NCBI GenBank assembly: GCA_021772935.1
Contig: JAJFLA010000005.1
Coordinates: 1 to 64,000, forward strand
DNA: 64,000 nt
Direction: 5' to 3'
Source: Gammaproteobacteria bacterium
Lineage (GTDB): Bacteria > Pseudomonadota > Gammaproteobacteria > Xanthomonadales > SZUA-36
Shown here in pieces: positions 29,749 to 39,037 of this stretch. The notes beneath the pieces are model-generated. The model did no database searches and was not told where the DNA came from. It saw only the letters and a program-made list of their open reading frames with translations. Position 1 is the first letter of the stretch. Each line of letters opens with the position of its first letter. The position numbers and the translations under genes are program-made.

Positions 29749-31539
29749 TTATCTTCCACGCAAAAAAAGACGGTCAAGGTTTTGCATATCCAGTTGTACC
29801 CAGGTAGGTCTGCCATGATTACATTGCGCAGCACGCTCTGTTCTTTCCATGTCTCGTAGCAAAGCGTTCATTTCTGCCGTATTTAACTGCCGGTTCGCCC
29901 GTACCGAACCATGACAGGCCATGGAAGACAGCACCTCGTCCATTTCTGATTCGATCTTCAGACTTTCACCATCTGAAACCAGTTCTGACAGCACGTCCTG
30001 AAGTAAACGGGTCATATCAGCCTTTTGCAGCAGGGTTGGCACTTTTCTGACTGCAACGGTTTGAGCACCGGTACGGTCGCAACCAATTCCGAGCGACTCG
30101 AGACCGGAGGAATGCACTTCAACCATGTCCGCTTCCCGCTCACTGACATGCACCGTCACCGGCACCAGTAGATTCTGGCTGCGTATCCCGTCCTGCTCCA
30201 ATCCGCTCTTGAGACACTCATAGGTGATGCGCTCATGGGCAGCGTGCATATCCACCAGTACCAAACCATGCTGATTTTGGGCCAGTATGTAAACGCCATG
30301 TAATTGCGCCAGCGCATAACCCATCGGTGGAAAACCATCGCTTTCCTGTGCCGAAACAAACTCTGCCGAGCCCCCCGCCCTGCCGCTGGCACCTGCTGGA
30401 GACGATACCAGCTGTGCATAGCTTTGTACCTGTTCCGCCACACTAATGGGCATGACTGGTTGATGCTCAGCCCATCCACCGGTTTGACCCGTATTGTCAG
30501 ATTCGTGTACATCCGTGCCGGGTCGCAGCGCGCCACTTCCCACGCCGACGTCTGCCAGACAGTGATTAAGTGTGGAATAGAGGAAATCATGCACCGAACG
30601 GGAATCCCGAAAACGCACCTCGTGTTTCTGTGGGTGGACATTCACATCCACACTGGCAAAAGGTATTTCAAGAAATAACACAAATGCCGGATGCCGACCG
30701 TGAAACAACACATCACGAAAAGCTTGCCGGATGGCGTGTGCAACCAATCGGTCACGTATCACGCGGCCATTGACAAAAAAGAACTGCCGATCAGCCTGAG
30801 CCCGGTTATAACGAGGTTCGGCCACCCAACCCCTAAGGGCGAGGGAACCACGTTGCTGGTTTATATTTAATACATGTTCAACAAATTCTTTGCCAACCAC
30901 CGCTTCCAGGCGCTTAAGCACTGCTTCGTCAGTACGAGCTGGTGGGAATTGATGTACAACACGATTGTTATGCTGCAATTGGAAACCAACATCAGGACGT
31001 GCCAGTGCGAAGCGCTTCAGTAACTCGTCCACATGTGAGAACTCAGTCCGGTCAGTTCGCATAAATTTTCGGCGTGCGGGCACATTATAAAACAAGTCAT
31101 GTAATTCAACCGTTGTGCCATTTACACCGGCTGCAGGAACCGCAGCCTGGGTTGTGCCATTTGCCGTTTTAACTTGCCAGGCATGCTCAGCAGCTTCGGT
31201 GCGGGAGGTGATGGTCATTCTGCTAACCGAAGCAATACTGGGCAAAGCTTCGCCCCTGAAACCCATGGATGAAACCGATTCCAGGTCTTCCAGCGAGGTG
31301 ATCTTACTGGTCGCATGCCGAGCCAGCGCCAGCGGTAGTTCTTCCTTTGAAATACCCCGACCATCATCAGTAACGCGAAGCAGTCGCTTACCCCCCTGTT
31401 CAAGAAAAACCTGAATGGACTGCGCACCGGCATCCAGGCTGTTTTCAAGTAACTCTTTGACCACAGACGACGGCCGCTCGACAACTTCGCCGGCAGCGAT
31501 TTGGTTGATCAGGAGTTCTGGTAACTGGCGAATGGGCAT
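29749..31539 (-). CDS. mutL: DNA mismatch repair protein MutL
   Basis: About 596 residues from MPIRQLPELLINQIAAGEVV at 31539; an ATG twelve codons upstream gives a non-homologous extension. GHKL ATPase motifs: ELLENSLDAGAQSIQVFL, VTDDGRGISKEELPLA, SMGFRGEALPSIASV. The C-terminal dimerisation domain contains LVLVDMHAAHERITYE. No DQHA(X)2E(X)4E metal site, as expected where MutH-type or other nicking may operate, though this region reads DMHAAHERITYE and should be checked. Confidence 0.95.
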   Translation of the reverse strand: MPIRQLPELLINQIAAGEVVERPSSVVKELLENSLDAGAQSIQVFLEQGGKRLLRVTDDGRGISKEELPLALARHATSKITSLEDLESVSSMGFRGEALPSIASVSRMTITSRTEAAEHAWQVKTANGTTQAAVPAAGVNGTTVELHDLFYNVPARRKFMRTDRTEFSHVDELLKRFALARPDVGFQLQHNNRVVHQFPPARTDEAVLKRLEAVVGKEFVEHVLNINQQRGSLALRGWVAEPRYNRAQADRQFFFVNGRVIRDRLVAHAIRQAFRDVLFHGRHPAFVLFLEIPFASVDVNVHPQKHEVRFRDSRSVHDFLYSTLNHCLADVGVGSGALRPGTDVHESDNTGQTGGWAEHQPVMPISVAEQVQSYAQLVSSPAGASGRAGGSAEFVSAQESDGFPPMGYALAQLHGVYILAQNQHGLVLVDMHAAHERITYECLKSGLEQDGIRSQNLLVPVTVHVSEREADMVEVHSSGLESLGIGCDRTGAQTVAVRKVPTLLQKADMTRLLQDVLSELVSDGESLKIESEMDEVLSSMACHGSVRANRQLNTAEMNALLRDMERTERAAQCNHGRPTWVQLDMQNLDRLFLRGR

Positions 31540-31612
31540 CTGCACTCTTTTAGCCGTTTTCAGCGCCAGCTTCAAGGTCTAATTGATCGGGGTATCAACA
31601 ATCCCACACAGT

Positions 31613-32941
31613 TTAACTGGTCGGGATAATCAATTCCCGGCCGACATGTATCACATCACCACGTATTTTGTTAACGGTGCGCAAACGGGCCAGACTGATG
31701 TGGTAACGGTTTGCAATGGTGCCAAGGGTATCGCCACGGGCGACGATGTGTCTCGAGTCCGCCCGGTTGGCTGCAATCCAGGTGCCCGGGGGTGGGCTGG
31801 AGTAAAAATAATTGCGCACACCATGGGTAATCGCCCTCGCCATGCGTTGCTGAAATTCTTTTTCAGTCAGGCGCTTCTCTTCACCAGGGTTGCTGATAAA
31901 AGCTGTCTCAACAAGAACAGAAGGTACATCGGGCGATTTAAGCATCATAAAATTGGCCCGGCCGACATGATTTTTGTGTGTTTTGACGCTGCGCTTAAGC
32001 GCTCCCAATATGTCGCCCGCTACTTTGTTACTGGCTTCACGTGTTGCGCTTTGAGAAAGGTCCAGCAACACCGAGGCCAACATGTCATCTTTATCGCTAA
32101 GTGTTACGCCACCCACCAGATCAGAGGCATTTTCGCTATCGGCCAAAAGGCGGGCAAATTCACTACTGGCACCACGGGCGGATAATACGAAGACCGAACT
32201 CCCCCTCACACTACGTTTGCTGAAGGCATCAGCGTGGATAGATACAAACAGGTCGGCACGGGCCTTACGTGCTATTTCATAACGCTCACGTAATGGAACA
32301 TAATAATCGCCCTTACGGGTCAGAACCGCCTGCATACCAGGCTCTGCGTCTATGGCTTTCTTAAGTTCTCTGGCAATTTGCAGAACAACATCTTTTTCGC
32401 GAGTCTTTTTCTTACCGATCGCGCCCGGGTCTTCGCCACCATGACCAGCATCAACAGCAATAAGCACATCCCGATTAGGCTTGCTGATATCTGCGACATG
32501 TTTGGTCATGGATGATTTCTGTCGGCTCGATTTTGCGAACAGATCGATGACCAATCGATGGCTGTATTGTGCAGTTGGATCCAGCAAAAAACTTTTTAGT
32601 TCAGCACTTTCACTGAGGTCAAAAACCACCCGCAAGGTGTCTTTATCCGGCTGACCATAACGGACACCTGTAATAACACCCGCGTGTTCTTTATCCAGTT
32701 CCAGTGGGGTTTCAATGGAAGAACCCTTTAGATCAACGACCACGCGGTGTGGGTTTTGCAAGGTGAAAAGCTTGTAGCTAGTCTTGTGGTCAAGATCAAG
32801 TACTGCGCGGGTTTTGGCGGGATCTGCCCACACACGGAATCCACTCACCTGTGCAGCCCAAACCTGCAACGAGGTCAGCAAAAGCAAGGTTGCTATGATT
32901 AAGCGTTTGCTCACTGGCTCCAAAACCTTAAGTTTATACAT
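31613..32941 (-). CDS. N-acetylmuramoyl-L-alanine amidase (AMIN + Amidase_3 + LysM), AmiB/AmiC type
   Basis: 442 residues from ATG 32941, which has AGGA five bases before it; ATG 32956 lacks a ribosome site. Signal peptide (SKRLIIATLLLLTSLQVWA), AMIN domain (FRVWADPAKTRAVLDLDHK), zinc amidase domain (VLIAVDAGHGGEDPGAIG, LFVSIHADAF, PSVLVETAFISNPGEEKRL) and a C-terminal LysM (IVARGDTLGTIANRYHISLA). Cleaves septal peptidoglycan during daughter cell separation. The LysM at the end is the AmiB arrangement. Between tsaE and mutL as in relatives. Confidence 0.95.
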   Translation of the reverse strand: MYKLKVLEPVSKRLIIATLLLLTSLQVWAAQVSGFRVWADPAKTRAVLDLDHKTSYKLFTLQNPHRVVVDLKGSSIETPLELDKEHAGVITGVRYGQPDKDTLRVVFDLSESAELKSFLLDPTAQYSHRLVIDLFAKSSRQKSSMTKHVADISKPNRDVLIAVDAGHGGEDPGAIGKKKTREKDVVLQIARELKKAIDAEPGMQAVLTRKGDYYVPLRERYEIARKARADLFVSIHADAFSKRSVRGSSVFVLSARGASSEFARLLADSENASDLVGGVTLSDKDDMLASVLLDLSQSATREASNKVAGDILGALKRSVKTHKNHVGRANFMMLKSPDVPSVLVETAFISNPGEEKRLTEKEFQQRMARAITHGVRNYFYSSPPPGTWIAANRADSRHIVARGDTLGTIANRYHISLARLRTVNKIRGDVIHVGRELIIPTS

Positions 32942-33044
32942 CCGTGTCCTGAGCATAATGATGAATTAGTATTCGCGAAAAAGCAATAGTTTATGATTAA
33001 AAACCGCAAGATATAAAGAACTTTTAAGGCAGGTAATTAAGTAT

Positions 33045-33524
33045 TTATTTGCTTTTTTTGATCAATGCCTGAGCCTGTTGACTGCAAGCCGTCCAATGCA
33101 AGTCACGCCCCTGGGGTGCATAAGCAAACTGAAATATGAAGTCCGGCTCAGGTAGCCATCGACCACCGTTGCCCGGCCACTCAATTAACAGGATGGTCTG
33201 ATCATCCAGCAAGTCTGCCAAGCCCAGAAACTCAAGCTCACCTGGATCACTGATCCGGTAAAGATCCATGTGCAAAACCTGGTGGGAGGCGAGTTGGTAG
33301 TGTTCAAGTAAACCATAGGTCGGGCTCTTGACCCGACCTTTGTAACCCAGCGCATGGATAAGACACCTGGCAAAAGTTGTTTTACCGGTACCAAGGTCAC
33401 CTTCTAACCATATAACCAAAGGTAAATATAAATCAGACGCAAAACTATTCGCGAAAACTTCAATATCCAGCTCAGCGGGAAAACTCACTTCACCCTGAAC
33501 CGTCTTCAAAAAAGGCGTACTCAC
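33045..33524 (-). CDS. tsaE: tRNA threonylcarbamoyladenosine biosynthesis ATPase TsaE
   Basis: About 159 residues from a GTG at 33524 that overlaps the nnr stop as GTGA; a longer frame from 33557 adds eleven residues. P-loop EGDLGTGKTTFARCLIHAL, SPTYGLLEHYQ, HMDLYRISDPGELEFLGL and LIEWPGNG are diagnostic. Required with TsaB/D for t6A37 in tRNA. Confidence 0.94.
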   Translation of the reverse strand: MSTPFLKTVQGEVSFPAELDIEVFANSFASDLYLPLVIWLEGDLGTGKTTFARCLIHALGYKGRVKSPTYGLLEHYQLASHQVLHMDLYRISDPGELEFLGLADLLDDQTILLIEWPGNGGRWLPEPDFIFQFAYAPQGRDLHWTACSQQAQALIKKSK

Positions 33525-35017
33525 GTTCCCGCCAAGCTCCAAACACGCGGTAAACAATCAACGATATCGCTGGCGATCAAAGCCATCTCCCCCACTTCCA
33601 CAGCTGCAAGGTCACCTGCTTGTGCATGTGCCAACACGCCGGCTTTCGCTGCATCAAAGCAGGACAAACCCTGACCCAATAAAGCCACAATGATACCGGT
33701 TAATACATCACCACTACCTGCGGTGGCCATACCGGGATTACCTTGTGGACAAATAGCATACTCAGCCGAAAAATCAGCCACGATTGTGCCACAGCCCTTC
33801 AAAACGACGCATGCACCAAAACGCTTGGCAATAGTCGTTGCAGCAAGCACACGGTCCTGCTGGACTTCAGCGACCTCACAAGCAAGCAAGCGCGCCGCTT
33901 CGGCTGGGTGTGGTGTCAATATCCAATGGTCACGCATGATGGTCTTTCGCTGTGACAGTTGCGCCAACACATTCAGCCCATCGGCATCTACTACCAGCGT
34001 TGCTTGTGTTTCAAAACAGGTTTTAAATAAGGACTCAGACCAGCTGGTGCCACCAAGCCCGGGACCAACCGCAACAACATGATCCTCTCCCAGCAGAGAT
34101 AGCAACTCAGCATTGTCGCCGACGGCCTTGACCATTAATTCAGGCCGGCTGAGATTGATCAGGCTCGCGTGTGCTGGATCGGTCGCCAGCGTTACCCTTC
34201 CCGCACCACTGCGTAATGCTGCCTCACCACACAACCGGATAGCACCACTCATACCATCAATTCCACCCACAGCGATCACATGCCCAAATTGACCCTTGTG
34301 CGAGTTGCGAGGTCTTGGAGTTAACACTTCAGCAAGAAAATCCGGTGATAGCAGAGTGCCTGTACTCGTGGAGTACTCATGCCCAGCTGCGGATGGAATG
34401 AGCAAATCATCAAAAGTAATATGGCCGCAATAATCTGGGCCATCGGCTGTATACATGCCGCGTTTGCGTCCAACAAAAGTGACGGTATTACTAGCCCTAA
34501 CAGCAGCGCCCATGACACAACCGGTGTCAGCATTCAGTCCCGATGGAATATCGATGGCAATCGTTTTGCACCTGAGCCGGTTCAAATACTCGATGGCCTG
34601 CTTGAATTCCCCGTCAGGCTCACGATCGATACCGGTGCCCAGCAGAGCATCCAACGCCAGATCATAGGCTGCTTCTTCACGTAAAGGCCATTGTAAAACT
34701 TCGCCACCGGCTGCCTGCCAGTCCGCGTACGCCAGGGCAGCATCCCCTTGAAGCTGTCCCGGTTCGGTCAGTGCACAGGCGGTGACACGCACGCCGACTT
34801 CAACAGCCAACCGCGCAACCACGTAACCATCACCACCGTTATTGCCGGGGCCACACAAAACTAACCAATGCCTGGCCGACGGGAAGCATTTACGCGCTTC
34901 ATCAACGACCGCACTGCCCGCGCGACACATCAGTTCATATCCTGCGATATCTAATTCATGAATCGCGGCATAATCAATCCCACGAACCTGCTCGGCAGTA
35001 TACAATTTGTAAGACAT
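33521..35017 (-). CDS. nnr: Bifunctional NAD(P)H-hydrate epimerase/dehydratase Nnr
   Basis: 498 residues from MSYKLYTAEQVRGIDYAAI at 35017; longer upstream frames run into queG and lack homology. N-terminal epimerase (YjeF_N) with CGPGNNGGDGYVVARLAVE and AIDIPSGLNADTG; C-terminal dehydratase with GGIDGMSGAIRLCGEAAL, VAVGPGLGG, LTPHPAEAARLL and GNPGMATAGSGDVLTGII. Repairs hydrated NAD(P)H. Divergent from queG with only about 15 bases between starts, so the promoters overlap the other gene. Confidence 0.95.
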   Translation of the reverse strand: MSYKLYTAEQVRGIDYAAIHELDIAGYELMCRAGSAVVDEARKCFPSARHWLVLCGPGNNGGDGYVVARLAVEVGVRVTACALTEPGQLQGDAALAYADWQAAGGEVLQWPLREEAAYDLALDALLGTGIDREPDGEFKQAIEYLNRLRCKTIAIDIPSGLNADTGCVMGAAVRASNTVTFVGRKRGMYTADGPDYCGHITFDDLLIPSAAGHEYSTSTGTLLSPDFLAEVLTPRPRNSHKGQFGHVIAVGGIDGMSGAIRLCGEAALRSGAGRVTLATDPAHASLINLSRPELMVKAVGDNAELLSLLGEDHVVAVGPGLGGTSWSESLFKTCFETQATLVVDADGLNVLAQLSQRKTIMRDHWILTPHPAEAARLLACEVAEVQQDRVLAATTIAKRFGACVVLKGCGTIVADFSAEYAICPQGNPGMATAGSGDVLTGIIVALLGQGLSCFDAAKAGVLAHAQAGDLAAVEVGEMALIASDIVDCLPRVWSLAGT

Positions 35018-35032
35018 TACTCCATTATAGCG

Positions 35033-36148
35033 ATGAATCATTCTGTGAACCTCCCCAAAAACCCTAAAATTAACGACCCGGTGCACCGGCATAGTGCTGA
35101 AATGAATGAGCTGGCTCAGCGGATTCGTGCATGGGGAAAGGCGCTGGGTTTTCAGCAACTGGGCTTCAGTGATATTGAGTTGAGTGAACATGAGGTCCAC
35201 CTCAATGACTGGATCTCGAAGGGCTTTCATGGCGAAATGGATTACATGCAGCGTCACGGTACACGCCGTAGCCGTCCGCAAGAACTCCACCCCGGCACTA
35301 TGCGTGTTATTTCAGTGCGAATGGACTACCTGCCCGAGACTGCGGCAGATATTGAAGACTTGCTCAAAGAGCCTTGCAAGGGCGTGGTATCCCGTTACGC
35401 ACTGGGGCGCGACTACCACAAAATGATGCGTAAACGCTTGCAAAAACTGGCTCAACAGATAGAAGAATATACCGGCACATTTGTTTATCGGGTATTTGTT
35501 GACTCTGCACCGGTTCTTGAAAAAGCCTTGGCCACAAAGGCCGGGCTGGGCTGGATAGGTAAGCACTCCAACCTTATTAACAAAAAAGCAGGCAGCTGGT
35601 TTTTCCTGGGCGAAATCTTCACCGATTTACCATTGCCGATCGATACGCCTGTCGATGATCATTGTGGCGACTGCATCAAGTGCATCGATATTTGCCCGAC
35701 CCAGGCCATTGTTGCACCTTATACAGTGGATGCACGGCGCTGTATTTCTTACTTGACCATTGAACTCCGTAACAGTATTCCTGAAGAATTCCGTGCGCTG
35801 ATGGGCAACCGAATTTATGGCTGCGACGATTGCCAACTGGTTTGCCCCTGGAACCGCTTTGCCCAGCCCACCCAGGAACAAGATTTTGCCCCACGTCATG
35901 GGCTCGATGCACCTGATCTGATCAAACTGTTTCAATGGAATCAGGTGCAATTTCTACAACGAACCGAAGGTAGCGCAATACGCCGTATAGGCCATGATTG
36001 CTGGTTGCGAAACATCGCCGTGGCGTTGGGTAATGCTACAACATCCAGCGCCGTCATTGCTGCGCTACAAAGCCGCAAACAACACGACTCTGAGATGGTG
36101 CGTGAACATGTTGAATGGGCATTGGCGCAGCATACCCTTAACATGTGA
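35033..36148 (+). CDS. queG: Epoxyqueuosine reductase QueG
   Basis: About 371 residues from ATG 35033; an upstream in-frame ATG at 34958 lies inside nnr. Cobalamin and two 4Fe-4S clusters: CGDCIKCIDICPTQAI and YGCDDCQLVCPWN. Also FVDSAPVLEKALATKAGLGWIG. Reduces epoxyqueuosine to queuosine in tRNA, the last step of the pathway served by queF in this window. The HEAT-like C-terminus (IRRIGHDCWLRNIAVALGNA) is present. Confidence 0.95.
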   Translation: MNHSVNLPKNPKINDPVHRHSAEMNELAQRIRAWGKALGFQQLGFSDIELSEHEVHLNDWISKGFHGEMDYMQRHGTRRSRPQELHPGTMRVISVRMDYLPETAADIEDLLKEPCKGVVSRYALGRDYHKMMRKRLQKLAQQIEEYTGTFVYRVFVDSAPVLEKALATKAGLGWIGKHSNLINKKAGSWFFLGEIFTDLPLPIDTPVDDHCGDCIKCIDICPTQAIVAPYTVDARRCISYLTIELRNSIPEEFRALMGNRIYGCDDCQLVCPWNRFAQPTQEQDFAPRHGLDAPDLIKLFQWNQVQFLQRTEGSAIRRIGHDCWLRNIAVALGNATTSSAVIAALQSRKQHDSEMVREHVEWALAQHTLNM

Positions 36149-36198
36149 TATTCTTGCGCGATTCAACAAATTGATCCGAATTTAAGGAACTTCATTCA

Positions 36199-37707
36199 AT
36201 GACTATGCTGAAAAAACTCAATGCAATGCGTTGCCATGGCGGACCAGTGCAAACCCGTGGACTGGATGATGAAACCCTGCTGCAATTTGTACAAAAGGAC
36301 GAAAGACTTAATGCTGCAGTAGATGCTGCGTATGCCAGCTTCTGTGACCTACTCGAAGAAATGCCAGACCTGATGGCTTTGCCAGAAAGTGAGCTGGTCG
36401 CTGCTGTGCAAGAGGGTTTTATCAATTTTTATCCCCAGGATGCAGTCAATCCATACCTGGCGCTGGCTGGCTCGGGTCCATGGATTGTCACATCACGTGG
36501 AGCAGTACTATATGAATGTGGTGGTTACGGCATGCTTGGTTTCGGCCATGCACCGGCTGGCATTCTCGAGGCAATGAATAAGCCTCATGTTATGGCCAAT
36601 ATCATGACACCAACATTCAGCCAGAAACGTCTGGTTGATGCACTGCGCAATGAAATCGGCCATCTACGTGGCAACTGCCCCTTTGAACGCTTTTTTTGCC
36701 TGAACAGTGGCTCCGAAGCAGTTACATTGGCCGCACGTATTTCAGATATTAACGCCAAAATCATGACAGACCCAGGTGGTAAATACGCCAGCAGGCCAAT
36801 TCGTATCCTCGGTATGAAGAGTGCGTTTCATGGACGTACTGACCGACCTTCACGGTTTTCTGATTCCACTCGCGAGACTTGCTGCAAATACCTTGCCAGC
36901 TTCCGAGATCATGACAACCTGCTTACGGTTGAACCCAACAACATCAAGCAACTGGAGCAGGTTTTTGAATATGCGGAAAATAACCAGTTTTTTATAGAGG
37001 CTTTCTTCATGGAACCCGTTATGGGTGAAGGTAATCCAGGTCAAGCGGTAACACCTGAATTCTATGCACGCGCCAGGGAGCTAACTGAAACTCACGGTGC
37101 CTTGCTACTGGTAGATTCCATTCAGGCTGGCCTGCGTGCCCACGGTGTATTGTCCATCTGTGATTACCCGGGTTTTGAAAACCTTGAAGCGCCGGATATG
37201 GAAACATATTCCAAGGCTTTAAATGGTGGTCAATACCCGCTTTCAGTGTTGGCACTAAACTCAAGTGCGTCACAGCTTTACCGTGCAGGCGTATATGGCA
37301 ATACCATGACCAGCAATCCCAGAGCTCTGGATATCGCCGTCTCCGTTCTGAACAGCATTACACCCGAACTGCGGCAAAATATTGAAGACCGGGGTCGTGA
37401 ACTGATTGACAAGCTAACGGCGCTGCAAAATGAACTGGATGGTCGCATCACCAAGGTACAAGGTACTGGCCTTCTGCTCAGTGCTGAGCTTGATCCGGCA
37501 CGTTTCAAAAGCTACGGCGCCAACTCAACAGAAGAATACATGCGGATAAATGGTATCAACGTTATTCATGGGGGTGCCAATGCATTACGCTATACGCCGT
37601 CTTTCGACATTAGCTCCGAGGAAGTAGACCTGATTATTCAGGCTACCCGTGATGCTATTGTTAACGGTCCGGTCAAAGTGGCCGATACGGCCAGCGAGGC
37701 CGCGTGA
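36199..37707 (+). CDS. Class III PLP aminotransferase, substrate unknown
   Basis: 502 residues, longer than ornithine/acetylornithine transaminases (about 400) because of a ~70-residue N-terminal extension. Motifs: LNSGSEAVTLAARI, MKSAFHGRTDRPSRFSDST, LLLVDSIQAGLRAHG (D306) and the PLP lysine in YSKALNGGQYPLSVLAL (K339), then VYGNTMTSNPRALDIAVSV. The DSIQAG in place of DEVQTG/DEIQSG is unusual for the class. Preceded by AAGGAA-type ribosome site. Single gene 50 bases after queG; relation to queuosine unlikely. Lysine-, ornithine- or diamine-type transamination is possible. Confidence 0.8.
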   Translation: MTMLKKLNAMRCHGGPVQTRGLDDETLLQFVQKDERLNAAVDAAYASFCDLLEEMPDLMALPESELVAAVQEGFINFYPQDAVNPYLALAGSGPWIVTSRGAVLYECGGYGMLGFGHAPAGILEAMNKPHVMANIMTPTFSQKRLVDALRNEIGHLRGNCPFERFFCLNSGSEAVTLAARISDINAKIMTDPGGKYASRPIRILGMKSAFHGRTDRPSRFSDSTRETCCKYLASFRDHDNLLTVEPNNIKQLEQVFEYAENNQFFIEAFFMEPVMGEGNPGQAVTPEFYARARELTETHGALLLVDSIQAGLRAHGVLSICDYPGFENLEAPDMETYSKALNGGQYPLSVLALNSSASQLYRAGVYGNTMTSNPRALDIAVSVLNSITPELRQNIEDRGRELIDKLTALQNELDGRITKVQGTGLLLSAELDPARFKSYGANSTEEYMRINGINVIHGGANALRYTPSFDISSEEVDLIIQATRDAIVNGPVKVADTASEAA

Positions 37708-37719
37708 TACAGACAGGTG

Positions 37720-37737
37720 GGAGAGGCCAGCCTCTCC
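37720..37737 (+). terminator. GC-rich hairpin after the class III aminotransferase
   Basis: GGAGAGG-CCAG-CCTCTCC stem-loop between convergent genes. It lacks a T-run, so termination efficiency is uncertain. Confidence 0.4.
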
Positions 37738-37762
37738 TCTCCTCGGCTAGACCACGGTGGTT

Positions 37763-37984
37763 TTAACTCAAAACTCTTGCGATTACGTGTGGCAAGACAA
37801 GCAAACCGGAAAGCAGGAGTGTTCCACCAATCACATTGGCCAGCACTGAAAAAACCAGCTTTATTACCGTAGCCTCGCCCGCTGTCGGGCTCTTTTCCAG
37901 TGTTCCGGCGACCGCACCGGTGCCATGACCAGGTGCAGTCCGGGTCGCCTGTATTCGAGATTGTGTGATTGTCGCCTGTTGCAT
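37763..37984 (-). CDS. Small putative membrane protein, unrecognised
   Basis: 73 residues. N-terminal half polar and rich in Thr/Ala/Gly; C-terminal half a single long hydrophobic stretch (VIKLVFSVLANVIGGTLLLS then GLLVLPHVIARVLS). A GGGAGT ribosome site stands seven bases before the ATG. It occupies the space between the aminotransferase and the WYL regulator, with no antisense gene to explain it. No family recognised; could be spurious. Confidence 0.4.
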   Translation of the reverse strand: MQQATITQSRIQATRTAPGHGTGAVAGTLEKSPTAGEATVIKLVFSVLANVIGGTLLLSGLLVLPHVIARVLS

Positions 37985-38051
37985 TGACCTGTACTCCCGT
38001 GATCAGGCTTACAGGAGAACACAGGCTGTTCTCAAACCATGAGAAATTGGA

Positions 38052-39020
38052 TCAAACGTATAGCTTAGCAGTCTGACGAGCAGATTCAGCCACAGCATCA
38101 CGCAAAAAACCGGGCGATTCCACCTCAACTTCCGGGCCGTACCTCATGATATCCATGACCAGTTCACGCGGACTGCTAAACGGTACTTGCATACCCCAGC
38201 AACCTTGCTGATCATATGATCCTTTTTGATCCGGGTGCCACTGTTCCTCTGCAATCCAGCGTGACATTTCTGCAGTAAACCTGAGTTTCGCGATATGCTC
38301 TGCGGGCCCGGAAAATATTCCATAAGCACTGTCAAAGTGTGTGGCCAGTACCTTGGTGGATACTTCTTTGGCATCATTATCCAGAAGCCTCTGACCACTG
38401 ATACGCTCCAGCGCAAAGCTTCGCAGTCCGTCAGCCTTGTGGCACCAGGCATCGAGATACCAGGAATTACGGTATTGCGTCAACCGTTGTGGTGATACAT
38501 CCCGTACGCTCAGCTCATTCTTACGTCTGCCGTGGTAAGTAATATGTAACATCTGACGTCCGATCAAGGCGCCCATGACATCCTGAAACAGATGCTCAGG
38601 CACAGGTCGTCCAGCCACAGACTGAATATGGATGCGCGACTGGCCTTCCTCAGCATCCACGCCTTTTTGTTGTAGTAATGAAGAAATACGACCTTGCAAC
38701 GATACCAGTTCCCCCTCGAGCAACCCGGGTTGTACGTTACCCAGTACCTGGCGTGCGGTCAGTAACGCCTGCAACTCTGCGGGACTGATCCAGATGCCTG
38801 GTAATTCAAAAGGCTGGTCATAACTGCGGTCATAGTAGAACCCACGATTATCCGCATCCTGTTCAAGCGGTGCGCCGAGGTAATCGCGCAGTTCTGCAAC
38901 CAAGCGGTACAGCGTGGCCTGTGAGCACTCCAGCCGTTCCATCAGGTCCTGCCGTGAAATCGGTGTACGGCGTTGACTCAGGATATTATGCAAATGATAT
39001 AAGCGCTCGACTTTCGACAT
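38052..39020 (-). CDS. HTH_11/WYL-domain transcriptional regulator (YafY type)
   Basis: 322 residues. N-terminal winged helix (LYHLHNILSQRRTPISRQDL, LECSQATLYRLVAELRDYLG) and a WYL ligand-sensing domain (LHITYHGRRKNELSVRDVSP, YRNSWYLDAWCHKADGLRSF) with a WCX-type C-terminus. WYL regulators sense nucleotides or nucleic acid ends and often control stress or defence genes. It lies 17 bases after gltX in the same direction. Target unknown. Confidence 0.88.
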   Translation of the reverse strand: MSKVERLYHLHNILSQRRTPISRQDLMERLECSQATLYRLVAELRDYLGAPLEQDADNRGFYYDRSYDQPFELPGIWISPAELQALLTARQVLGNVQPGLLEGELVSLQGRISSLLQQKGVDAEEGQSRIHIQSVAGRPVPEHLFQDVMGALIGRQMLHITYHGRRKNELSVRDVSPQRLTQYRNSWYLDAWCHKADGLRSFALERISGQRLLDNDAKEVSTKVLATHFDSAYGIFSGPAEHIAKLRFTAEMSRWIAEEQWHPDQKGSYDQQGCWGMQVPFSSPRELVMDIMRYGPEVEVESPGFLRDAVAESARQTAKLYV

Positions 39021-39037
39021 TTTTTAAGCTTGAACTC

